In this document: positions 8,700 to 16,138 of the stretch, one piece after another
Position numbering within the stretch: position 1 is the stretch's first letter
Layout of the letters: each line of letters starts with the position of its first letter
Source of the DNA: Parerythrobacter lutipelagi
GTDB lineage: Bacteria > Pseudomonadota > Alphaproteobacteria > Sphingomonadales > Sphingomonadaceae
Direction of reading: 5' to 3'
NCBI RefSeq assembly: GCF_005434975.1
Contig: NZ_SKCJ01000002.1
Location: 248,001 to 312,000 of the forward strand
Length of the DNA stretch: 64,000 nt
The notes under the pieces: generated by a model
Database searches by the model: none
Told to the model about the DNA's origin: nothing
The model's input: only the letters and a program-made list of their open reading frames with translations
Made by a program: the position numbers and the translations under genes

Positions 8700-9293
8700 T
8701 CATAAATCACAACCAACGAAAACTGCACGTCCTAACACGGCCAGCGGTTCGGCCCCGATTTTTGCGTCAACCCGCCCAATCGTCAATGACTCAAGGATCA
8801 TTTCGTGCTGATCGAAGCGATAGCAAGCTGGGTACTCGTCCCCGCGCTCCCCGACGTCGGCCAGATAGGTCTTGCCGTCCTCGAGCTCGCGCTCTTGCGG
8901 GGCGACGATGATGGACCCGCCATCGCCAGCGATCGAGGGACAAAGCCCATGCTCGCAGCGCAGCGCAAACAGGTCGCCCTTTATATGATCGGGAACGGCA
9001 ACGCTGCCCTTGGTATCTGCGCGGCGCCATTCGCGCGCTTCTTTAATGTCGATGAAGCTCACGATGCGACCGCTTTGACCTCCGCCTAAAAAGATTTCGC
9101 CCGGCTCCACCCCGAGCGCCGATGCAATCTCAATAATATAATCCGCAGAGAGAGCCATGCGGCCCTTCTCCAACTTGCTGATCGTCGACGCGGTAAGCTC
9201 CGAAGGAATGGCGGCGCCAAGCGCCTCCAACGAAAGTCCCGCCGCTTTCCGCAACTCCTGAATGCGATTCCTCGCGTATGTTCTTTGGGTCAT
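8700..9293 (-). CDS. XRE-family, phage-repressor-like transcriptional regulator
   Basis: A 197-residue regulator with an N-terminal helix-turn-helix of the XRE/Cro-CI type: RIQELRKAAGLSLEALGAAI, then the recognition part TASTISKLEKGRMALSADYI. A C-terminal half of the S24/LexA-fold kind follows. In self-cleaving repressors that half carries a G-D-S-M-x-P nucleophile motif; here the corresponding segment reads H-G-L-C-P-S-I, so the usual serine seems absent and autocleavage is doubtful. I chose the ATG at 9293 over a TTG at 9305 because a GGAG site lies about 6 bases upstream. It probably controls island 1 genes. It lies 69 bases downstream of the alarmone-hydrolase-like gene on the same strand. 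Confidence 0.82.
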   Translation of the reverse strand: MTQRTYARNRIQELRKAAGLSLEALGAAIPSELTASTISKLEKGRMALSADYIIEIASALGVEPGEIFLGGGQSGRIVSFIDIKEAREWRRADTKGSVAVPDHIKGDLFALRCEHGLCPSIAGDGGSIIVAPQERELEDGKTYLADVGERGDEYPACYRFDQHEMILESLTIGRVDAKIGAEPLAVLGRAVFVGCDL

Positions 9294-9362
9294 TCGTTTC
9301 TCCAAGACAGTAGAGTTTTAGATTCTCGACACTGGGGTCTCAGCCGGTAAACCTCGGAATGA

Positions 9363-9935
9363 CTATCCCATCTCTGCGATGCTGGCGGCATCCGAGTGAT
9401 CAGCCCATTTTGTGACCTCCGAGGCGAAGGTCGCGTCCAGATTGGCATTCACCCCAGCGCAGCCACCGGCGACCATTTCGGCAAACTGGATGTATGCGCC
9501 CACGCGCGCATCGTCCCAGTCCGGAGGCGGTGCCTTCAGGTCGCGCAGGTTGGCGAGCTTGTCTGCGATCTTGATCAGCTTTGCATCGTCGGACTTGCTT
9601 GGCGCCTTGATCACCTGGAGCCTCTTGCGCTCAAGCTTGGCGAGGCTCTTGTCATCAGTCACCTCGAGCACGAGGTCGCACACCCGTTGGCCGAAGGCGT
9701 CGACCAGTTCATCAGGCGTGGTGTTCGTGTCTTCGATGGTGTCGTGAAGAATCGCCGCCATCAAGACTTCGGTGTCGTCGATCCCGGCCTCGCTGAGGAT
9801 GCGGGCAACCTCCAGCGGATGATTGATATATGGCGTGGCGTCCAGGTCCTTGCGACGCTGGTCGCGGTGCTTGTTTGCAGCAAAGCATGAGGCATCGACC
9901 AGACGCGCGGATTCAGCCATTTTCTCTTTGACCAC
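9363..9935 (-). CDS. Small alarmone hydrolase-like HD domain protein (MESH1-like)
   Basis: A stand-alone HD-domain protein of 190 residues resembling the hydrolase half of Rel/SpoT, with no synthetase, TGS or ACT parts. The expected metal and substrate residues are visible: KHRDQRRK near residue 22, YINHPLEVA, AAILHDTIEDT and KIADKLANLRDL. It should therefore be an active pyrophosphohydrolase acting on ppGpp-like nucleotides, perhaps also NADPH as reported for MESH1 enzymes. GTG at 9935 is preferred over ATG at 9920 because a GAAAGGA site sits about 6 bases upstream. The gene overlaps the preceding unknown gene by 23 bases, implying translational coupling. It lies on a tRNA-linked island, separate from the housekeeping rel at 4466-6556. 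Confidence 0.85.
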   Translation of the reverse strand: MVKEKMAESARLVDASCFAANKHRDQRRKDLDATPYINHPLEVARILSEAGIDDTEVLMAAILHDTIEDTNTTPDELVDAFGQRVCDLVLEVTDDKSLAKLERKRLQVIKAPSKSDDAKLIKIADKLANLRDLKAPPPDWDDARVGAYIQFAEMVAGGCAGVNANLDATFASEVTKWADHSDAASIAEMG

Positions 9936-10467
9936 AGTCGTTCCTTTCTTTCAGGTCCTCGATGATGTCATCGATCAGGTGAGCGAGATCGAGTTCTCGC
10001 TCGATCGGTCGGTCCTCGAGCAGGTTTGCTGTCTCGAGCACGCAACGGGTCCATTCGGGGTCTCGCTTGAAGCGCGCGAAGCATTTGCGGTCCACGAACT
10101 CGACCCACTTTTGAATCTCGCGGCCACGCTGCGCTTCGAACAGGTCGATCTGTTGGTCGAACGCTATCTCGCGATACCCGGCACAGAGCCGGGACCAGGC
10201 GAGGTGGAAGTTGGCGAGATCCAGCGCCGACCTGTCGAAGAGACTTTCAGGCGGCAATGCGTGGGGCTTGATCAGCGCAAGGACGTAGACATACCGGTCG
10301 CGGCACAACCAGATGAGCTCCTTGAGGTCTGCCTCGGCGGATCGCTTCTGGTGGAACGCGAACTCGTCATGGCTGATCGAGTGGTCTGAGACATGGAGCT
10401 GCTGTGCGGGCAGACCCACGAAAGTGCCGTGCACCGCCATGAACTGGTTCGAGGCAAGCAGGTTCAT
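9913..10467 (-). CDS. Hypothetical protein coupled to the alarmone hydrolase
   Basis: A 184-residue protein I do not recognise. The ATG at 10467 has a GGGAG site about 8 bases upstream. It is soluble, with no signal peptide or membrane helix. It is rich in aromatic and charged residues (LKELIWLCRDRYVYVLALIK) and ends in an acidic-basic helix (LAHLIDDIIEDLKERND). It is the first gene of a two-gene unit whose second gene, the HD hydrolase, starts 23 bases before this one ends. Such overlap usually means linked stoichiometry or function. It could be a toxin, effector or sensor paired with alarmone removal; nothing in the sequence decides this. Confidence 0.65.
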   Translation of the reverse strand: MNLLASNQFMAVHGTFVGLPAQQLHVSDHSISHDEFAFHQKRSAEADLKELIWLCRDRYVYVLALIKPHALPPESLFDRSALDLANFHLAWSRLCAGYREIAFDQQIDLFEAQRGREIQKWVEFVDRKCFARFKRDPEWTRCVLETANLLEDRPIERELDLAHLIDDIIEDLKERNDCGQRENG

Positions 10468-10653
10468 CGGCCGTCTCCCAACAAGACACCGAGCCTTCGC
10501 ACCGCAGGTCGGAACCCAGCAGAGCCATCGGCTCGGGTTCGTAACTGCATTTCATTTTCATGAAGCGTCGGGATCAAATCCCAACAATTGAAAAAGCTAT
10601 CATGCTTGGCAGCACGTGCAAGCATTTTTTTCGTCAGATGTTTATTAAGATTG

Positions 10654-10856
10654 TCAGCCTAGGCGGCTCGGCCGTGGCCTGGCGCACGAGCGAAGTGGCG
10701 AAATGGATGGAAGATCTCGAAGGATGGTCGGCCAACGAGTAACCAAGCACCATCATTTGCGAGCAACTTTGCGGGCAACTTCTCAGCAAGGGCGGCGGGA
10801 ATCGGCGGATTTCCGCCGTTTCTCTTTGGGGTTGTGATGGCCTCCTGCTCCGCCAC
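10654..10856 (+). repeat. Degenerate island-end copy (internal junction)
   Basis: The segment aligns by eye with 15684-15889. It shares GGCTCGG/GCGTGGC-type starts, a GAAGATC, a degenerate form of the GCGGGTAACAT pair (here GCGAGCAACTTTGCGGGCAAC), then GGCGGGA-TCGGC, TTTCCGCCGTTTCTCTTTGG and GGTTGTG, ending in GCTCCGCCAC. It is more diverged from the tRNA end than the right copy. I read it as the older right end of island 1, against which island 2 inserted. Confidence 0.55.
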
Positions 10857-11059
10857 TCCCTTGCTTCAAATCGCCGCACCTCGTCCCAGTGCGATATGGC
10901 GGTTACGATGATCGGGATTTTTGTGTGTCTCATGAAGTGAGGAGCAGCACCAATGCGGCCACAAGATTCTACGGCTCACAAGTCAATGAGTGTCGTTCAG
11001 CCCAGCCAAATGTCCCGCTTCCGATGGTGTGCTGGACCGCTGAGGGATTCGCGTGCGTA

Positions 11060-11085
11060 GATCGTTAAGCCGTGGCTCAACGATC
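11060..11085. other. Near-perfect inverted repeat
   Basis: GATCGTTAAGCC (11060-11071) faces GGCTCAACGATC (11074-11085) across a 2-base loop, with one mismatch in 12 pairs. It lies 63 bases beyond the LuxR-type gene's stop and has no adjoining T-run, so it is not an obvious intrinsic terminator. It might be a protein-binding palindrome or a processed RNA hairpin. Confidence 0.45.
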
Positions 11086-11148
11086 AAAAGCTGACCAAGC
11101 GGAATGGACTCGTGTCGCATATGCAAGCCAAAGGCTCAAGGATCCGCT

Positions 11149-11844
11149 TCAAAGCAATCCAAAGCGGTGTGCTTTCGCCACAGCTTCGGCGGGCGTTGCT
11201 GCGTCCAGCTTCCGGCGCAGGTTTCCGAGGTGGAGGTCGATCGTCGGCACTGCCAAATTGAAGCTATGCGCGATCTGTGCGCGCTGCATCCCCGAAGCCA
11301 ATGCGCGCAGCACTTCCCGCTCACGGCTGGTCAGATCGTATGAAAATCCGTCCATCTGGGCGAAAAGTCGGCACAACATGGTGTCGATGAAAGCTCTTGC
11401 GGCGATGGTCAGGTCGCGCATGATCCGGTCGGACCTGTGCACCCACTCGCGGATGTTCAAGAAAACCAAGCCGGTCAGTCGCCGAAACCGCTCGCCTCGC
11501 AACCGCAGGGTTCGGCCGATGAAAGCATTGGGTCCACTTCCCTCGCCAGATTGCGAAACTCGCGGGAGCGAATCAAGCGCCATTAGTTGCTCCTCGCTCG
11601 CGAGCGCCGCTTTGCGCATCGAGAAACGATCGGGCGGTGGGCCCTTGCCGAGCCATTGAATCTGCTGCTCGCCGGATGCCCCGTCCCCGATGCCCGCGAG
11701 TCCGGCCAGTTCGACCCCATGGTGGCACAGGTAGCGGCGAAAGGCGCGCAGGCAGAGCTTTGTGCGACGCACCGGGTTGGCCTCCGCCGCAGCAGCATAC
11801 AGCCTGTCCAAAAATTCGTGAATTTGAGGCCTTGCCTCTTCCAT
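11149..11844 (-). CDS. LuxR-family transcriptional regulator
   Basis: A 231-residue regulator with a C-terminal LuxR helix-turn-helix: LTSREREVLRALASGMQRAQIAHSFNL leads into the recognition helix and RRKLDAATPAEAVAKAHRFG closes it. The N-terminal 160 residues are unlike an obvious receiver or acyl-homoserine-lactone domain and may sense another signal. The ATG at 11844 has a GGGGGAG site about 7 bases upstream. It is divergent from the YadA-like adhesin gene across 206 bases containing a perfect palindrome, so it probably controls that adhesin and itself. Confidence 0.83.
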   Translation of the reverse strand: MEEARPQIHEFLDRLYAAAAEANPVRRTKLCLRAFRRYLCHHGVELAGLAGIGDGASGEQQIQWLGKGPPPDRFSMRKAALASEEQLMALDSLPRVSQSGEGSGPNAFIGRTLRLRGERFRRLTGLVFLNIREWVHRSDRIMRDLTIAARAFIDTMLCRLFAQMDGFSYDLTSREREVLRALASGMQRAQIAHSFNLAVPTIDLHLGNLRRKLDAATPAEAVAKAHRFGLL

Positions 11845-11894
11845 CGTAAACTCCCCCTAAGCTCACGACCCGTCATGGTTCTGTTCTCGTTATC

Positions 11895-11912
11895 TCTATA
11901 ACTTCTTATAGA
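11895..11912. promoter_or_regulatory. Candidate LuxR-type operator palindrome
   Basis: TCTATAA (11895-11901) and TTATAGA (11906-11912) form a perfect 7-base inverted repeat with a 4-base spacer. The 18-base length and central position between divergent regulator and adhesin genes fit a dimeric LuxR-type binding site. It lies 50 bases above the regulator start and about 140 bases above the adhesin start. Binding is inferred. Confidence 0.5.
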
Positions 11913-12050
11913 TTGGCAGCTTTTGTCAATCCCGTCAGCCTCTTCCGACGACGCGCATGTGCCGAATCGGGTCGAATCTAACCGTTTCGACAAAGGTCAA
12001 TGGCCTGACACATCGGCCTCGACGACGCCATAGATGGGGAGATCGATACA

Positions 12051-15000
12051 ATGAGAAAAGCAAACTGGCTCGCTGCCACCGCCGCAAGTGCGATGGCCAT
12101 CGCAATGGCCTCTGTGCCTCAGATGGCGCAGGCCGAAGAGTGCTTGTTGGATGATTTCGATGACGATCTTGTCGGGGAAACCGCGCGACCAATCGATACA
12201 GACGGCGGTGCCGACTCGGGAGGGGCGCCCAATACGCGCGACCCGAATAATAATGACTCGCTGGCTTGCGGGGTGCAGGCTCGGGCAAATGCCGATCGAG
12301 CGACTGCTGTCGGTTTCAATGCTCGCGCCACAGGTGCCATTTCGACTGCAATCGGGGCGAACTCGCTCGCAAGCGGTCTGCAGGCGCTTGCAATCGGCCA
12401 CAACACGACCGCCACCCAACGTGATGCGACCGCCGTCGGGACATCCGCGGACGCGACAGCTGAAAGTGCTACGGCACTTGGTGCAGCGGCTCTGGCAAGC
12501 GCGAACGGCTCAACCGCAGTAGGGCGATCAGCCAGGGCCGAGAACCGCGAAGCAATCGCGGTAGGTTTCTCAGGGAGAGCAACTGGTGATGGTGCGATCG
12601 CCATCGGTTTCCAATCTTTCGCCTCTGCTGCCTACGCAACGGCGATTGGCTATTGGGCACGGTCCGAATCAGCTGACGCGATTGGTATTGGCCAGTCGGC
12701 GGCTGCACGTGGGGAGGGTTCAGTAGTGATTGGGTCAGCGGCAAGTTCGAACCCAAATGCCAATTCTTCCGTTGTTGTCGGTCATCGTGCCCTGTCTACG
12801 GTAAGCGGCGGAACGGCACTAGGCGGCGCGTCATTGGTAAATGCAGCGACCGGAACAGCGGTCGGTTTCGACGCCAAGATACTGGCTGGGGGCGTCAATT
12901 CGGTGGCGCTAGGTAACGATTCACGCACGGACCAGGCATTCGTCGTCTCGCTAGGACGTGCAGAAAGTTCGCCAGGGGCCGGTGACGGCTTTACCCGTCG
13001 CATCGTAAATGTATCCGACGGAGTGGATGACACAGACGCGGTTACCCTAGGCCAGCTCAACACCGCGCTTGCCAGCGTTTCTGGTGGAGGCGCAGACCAG
13101 GGCGGCGATTATTTCGTCGCCAACAGCACCGGGCCTGCTGCCGCGGCTACAGGCGTTGATGCCATCGCAGCCGGGGAAGCCTCCGTGGCTAGCGGCGATG
13201 ATGCCGTGGCCGTTGGCGGCGCAGCGGTCGCATCTGGCCGCGCATCCACCGCGCTTGGCCTTTCGGCTGATGCGACAGGGGTATCTTCTACGGCGCTTGG
13301 CGTTAACGCGAATGCCAGCGATGACAACGGGCTCGCTGCCGGCTCGTCTGCTGAGGCAACTGGCGCAAACTCTACCGCGCTGGGTTCCTTGTCGGTGGCA
13401 AGCAACAATCTGGCCACGGCCGTAGGTCGTCAAGCGTCCGCGTCAGGTGTCGAGGCAACGGCATTGGGCGCAGGCACGACTGCCTCTGGCGAAGCCTCTA
13501 TCGCGGTCGGCCCAGGTGCAACTTCGTCTGGGTCTGGGTCGTTTGCCGGTGGCCGCGGGTCCTTCGCGACCGCAGATGCCGCGACATCGCTGGGCGTTTT
13601 CGCCAATGCCGGCGCCCAAGCGGCAACCGCCTTGGGCGGTGGCAGCAACGCTTCGGGAATTGCCTCAACTGCAGTCGGCAACAATGCGAATGCGTCGGGT
13701 GCCCAAACGATAGCGTTGGGCAACTCCGCCGCCGCGTCGACGGACAATTCGATTGCGCTGGGCAATTCTGCCAATAGCGCGCTGATCAACAGTGTGGCCA
13801 TTGGTTCGAACGCGAGCAACACCCAGTCGGGAACTGCGCCCTTCGGAAACAGTGTTGCGGTTGGCGCTTCTGCCCGCACGACCGATACGAACGCAACAGC
13901 AATCGGGGCTTCCGCAGTCGCGGGCACGCAGGGCACTGCGCTTGGCCAGCGCGCCAATGCCAGCGGGTTCAACTCTACGGCGGTGGGATTTCTGGCCAAC
14001 AACGGAGTGACGGCTGGATCGCAGAGCGTCGCTCTGGGCGTCAATTCGAGAAGCACGGGCACAAATGCAATAGCAATTGGCAATCAAGCCAATTCCAGTG
14101 GTGTGATCAACTCTATCGCCATCGGTGCCATTGCGAAGGCGTCGGCCGAGCAGGCCATGAGCATGGGCAATGCGGCTGATGCTTCTGGCTATGGTGCAAT
14201 CGCCATCGGCGGCGCGGGAAATGATGGCGATTTCATTGGAGCAGTCGCCAGCGGCGAAGCGACAATTAGCCTTGGCCTCGATGCGCTGGCTTCAGCGCGC
14301 AATGCATTTGCGGCGGGACGGCGAGCCACTGCAGCCGGAGCAAACTCCATTGCACTTGGCTTGCTCGCAAACGCCGGGGGTGACAATGCTGTAGCCGTCG
14401 GCGGGCTTGCTAGCGCGTCCGGGATTCGATCGACTGCGTATGGCTTCAATGCAAAGGCGACAGCGATTGACTCTGTCGCAGTAGGTTCACTGGCCAAGGC
14501 GACGGGCAGCAATGCCGTCGCCTTGGGCTTCCGTGCCGAAGGTGCAGGGCTCCAATCCATCGCGGTGGGTCCCCGTGCGAAGAGCTCCGGCAGCCGTTCT
14601 TCTGCCTTCGGCTACGATGCAGATGCAAGCGGCAATAACAGTGTTGCGATCGGTGCGTTCTCTACCTCGGGCTTCCTCAACAGCATGGCCCTTGGCTACC
14701 AAGCCACGGCGAGCCGAATGAACCAGATGATGTTCGGCACCTCGAGTTACACTTACACCATGCCGGGTCTGCCGACTGCCAATTCGAACAACCAGCAGAC
14801 CGGCTCGCTGTATTATGTGACCGTCGATAGCGCGGGGAACCTGGGCTACACAGCGATCCCAGCGGCGGCGCCCTCGATGTCGGGCGGCGAAAGTACGACT
14901 ATGAGCGCATCAAGCAGTTCGACAATGACCGCTCCTGCCAGCACCGCAATGTCGATGATTCCCAGTAGCGCGATCCCGTCGATCACTGCGACCAGCAGCG

Positions 15001-15545
15001 ATGCTGCGGTTGGCTTTGCCGCTGGCGAAGCAGTGATGGCGGCGCCGACGGCCGAAGGGCTGCAACAGAACCAGAAGAGGCCGGCGCAGGCGGCCATGCT
15101 GGACGAGAACCAAGTTATTGCCGAGCCGCCAAGCGAACGCAGCTTCGATGCGGGAACGCGGCAAGCGGTTCGCTCGAACACCGCAAGCCTTGCTGCACCC
15201 GGCGCGCCGCCAGTTGCGGCCGTAACTGATGCACAGTTCTCGGCCCTGTCGAGCCGTGTGCTGACGCTGGAGAACCGCGTTGACCAGCTGGACTTCCGGA
15301 TCCAGGAACTCGACCGCGCGATGAGCGGTGGCGTGGCTGCGGCTATGGCCTTCGGCGGAACGATGGTGGTGCCGGACAGCACCTTCTCGATCAGCCTTAA
15401 TGCCTCGACCTACCAGGGTGAGCAGGGCTTCTCCGGTGCTATCACAGCACGTGCCGGCGAGCGGATCTACATTTCTGCCGGGGTTGCCGGTTCGACGGTG
15501 AAAGACACCACCGGTGGCCGCGTAGGCGTCGCTTTCGGCTTCTGA
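12051..15545 (+). CDS. YadA-like trimeric autotransporter adhesin
   Basis: A 1164-residue surface adhesin. A signal peptide (residues 1-28, ending MAQA) is followed by a short acidic segment. A first head of 14-residue left-handed beta-roll repeats (A-x-G-x-x-A-x-A-x-G patterns) covers about residues 70-310. A head-to-stalk linker, DAVTLGQLNTAL, lies near residue 328, and a second, much longer head spans about 350-900. The expected long coiled-coil stalk is nearly missing: a Ser/Thr/Met/Ala-rich segment (about 940-1060) leads to a short coiled coil (LSSRVLTLENRVDQLDFRI) and a C-terminal beta-barrel anchor ending VGVAFGF. Trimers should display the head close to the outer membrane. A GGGGAG site precedes the ATG. 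It is the main cargo of island 2. Confidence 0.92.
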   Translation: MRKANWLAATAASAMAIAMASVPQMAQAEECLLDDFDDDLVGETARPIDTDGGADSGGAPNTRDPNNNDSLACGVQARANADRATAVGFNARATGAISTAIGANSLASGLQALAIGHNTTATQRDATAVGTSADATAESATALGAAALASANGSTAVGRSARAENREAIAVGFSGRATGDGAIAIGFQSFASAAYATAIGYWARSESADAIGIGQSAAARGEGSVVIGSAASSNPNANSSVVVGHRALSTVSGGTALGGASLVNAATGTAVGFDAKILAGGVNSVALGNDSRTDQAFVVSLGRAESSPGAGDGFTRRIVNVSDGVDDTDAVTLGQLNTALASVSGGGADQGGDYFVANSTGPAAAATGVDAIAAGEASVASGDDAVAVGGAAVASGRASTALGLSADATGVSSTALGVNANASDDNGLAAGSSAEATGANSTALGSLSVASNNLATAVGRQASASGVEATALGAGTTASGEASIAVGPGATSSGSGSFAGGRGSFATADAATSLGVFANAGAQAATALGGGSNASGIASTAVGNNANASGAQTIALGNSAAASTDNSIALGNSANSALINSVAIGSNASNTQSGTAPFGNSVAVGASARTTDTNATAIGASAVAGTQGTALGQRANASGFNSTAVGFLANNGVTAGSQSVALGVNSRSTGTNAIAIGNQANSSGVINSIAIGAIAKASAEQAMSMGNAADASGYGAIAIGGAGNDGDFIGAVASGEATISLGLDALASARNAFAAGRRATAAGANSIALGLLANAGGDNAVAVGGLASASGIRSTAYGFNAKATAIDSVAVGSLAKATGSNAVALGFRAEGAGLQSIAVGPRAKSSGSRSSAFGYDADASGNNSVAIGAFSTSGFLNSMALGYQATASRMNQMMFGTSSYTYTMPGLPTANSNNQQTGSLYYVTVDSAGNLGYTAIPAAAPSMSGGESTTMSASSSSTMTAPASTAMSMIPSSAIPSITATSSDAAVGFAAGEAVMAAPTAEGLQQNQKRPAQAAMLDENQVIAEPPSERSFDAGTRQAVRSNTASLAAPGAPPVAAVTDAQFSALSSRVLTLENRVDQLDFRIQELDRAMSGGVAAAMAFGGTMVVPDSTFSISLNASTYQGEQGFSGAITARAGERIYISAGVAGSTVKDTTGGRVGVAFGF

Positions 15546-15683
15546 CGTCAAGCAATGGGCTCAAGTTGGGCGTCTTGGTTTGCAGCCGATTCGCCCAGTT
15601 TGTCTTGCCAGAGCAGCTTCGGTTGCTTTGCCTGAAGCTGGCCAATCCGGGTGCTCCCGTCGATCTGTGCCTTCCCTGCGCAA

Positions 15684-15889
15684 GTCAGCTTGGGTGGCTC
15701 GGGCGTGGCTTGGTGCGCGAGCAAGGCGGGGAAATAAATCGAAGATCCCGAATAGTGGACGTTAAAAGAATAGTCCAAGCGCCGCACATCTGCGGGTAAC
15801 ATTGCGGGTAACATCGCAAAGCGGGCGGCGGGAGTCGGCAGATTTCCGCCGTTTCTCTTTGGGGTTGTGGCGGTCACCCGCTCCGCCAC
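15684..15889 (+). repeat. Right end of tandem island with tRNA-Ser 3' copy
   Basis: This contains the exact GCGGGTAACAT pair at 15792-15814, also found near the left end at 8516, and closes with the 15 bases identical to the tRNA-Ser end (15875-15889). It resembles the internal junction at 10654-10856 over its whole length. It marks the probable right boundary of the inserted region. The remaining DNA up to the CHAT gene at 16139 holds no gene I can support. Confidence 0.6.
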
Positions 15890-16138
15890 TTTTCACCAAT
15901 TCACCCGCAATTGTGCCACCGACGGCCTCGGCCGGTATCAGCGCGATCGCCGAGTGGGCTGCTGCTATGATCCTGAAACCAAGTTCAACACCAATGGGCT
16001 GCATGTCCAACCCTATGACTTAAGCTACGGACTTCGTCCCCTGACTTTAGGAAGTTAGTCTTTCGTTCTGGTCGGTGGACCTCAAGACTTGCGAGCGTTA
16101 GGCTGCAAGTTGGGCGGAATGATGTGGGGGCAGGCATA

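Larger units (their letters stand above)
10468..11148. other. Island junction without genes
   Basis: These 680 bases between the unknown gene's start and the LuxR-type gene's stop contain no supportable gene. They hold a 203-base segment related to the right island end (10654-10856), the partial tRNA-end match at 10847-10856, a flank resembling the DNA after tRNA-Ser, and a hairpin at 11060-11085. The 60-codon open frame at 10560-10742 runs into the repeated segment and has no recognisable product. Confidence 0.6.
8403..15889. mobile_element. Tandem genomic islands at tRNA-Ser, integrase not seen
   Basis: The 15 bases at 8389-8403 (end of tRNA-Ser) recur exactly at 15875-15889. The shorter match GCTCCGCCAC recurs at 10847-10856, followed by a flank that also resembles the sequence just downstream of the tRNA (a shared TTCAAAT stretch and a TGTCTCATG stretch). 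This divides the region into two units, about 8404-10856 and 10857-15889. Unit 1 holds a phage-type repressor, an alarmone-hydrolase-like gene and an unknown gene; unit 2 holds a LuxR-type regulator and a YadA-like adhesin. No integrase, transposase or conjugation gene is visible, so the elements are probably decayed or mobilised in trans. Confidence 0.6.

Noticed and set aside
9363-10467. Firm call of a toxin-antitoxin system
   Set aside because: The overlap and hydrolase fold are suggestive, but the partner has no identifiable toxin domain, so it is kept as a hypothesis only.
12300-14700. Possible CRISPR or tandem-repeat array
   Set aside because: The periodic pattern is the 14-residue head repeat of the adhesin in frame, with diverged DNA and no uniform spacers.
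15548-15889. 113-codon minus-strand frame at the right island end
   Set aside because: It lies within the repeated island-end DNA and shares only repeat-derived sequence with the frame at 10634-10933; no integrase motifs.
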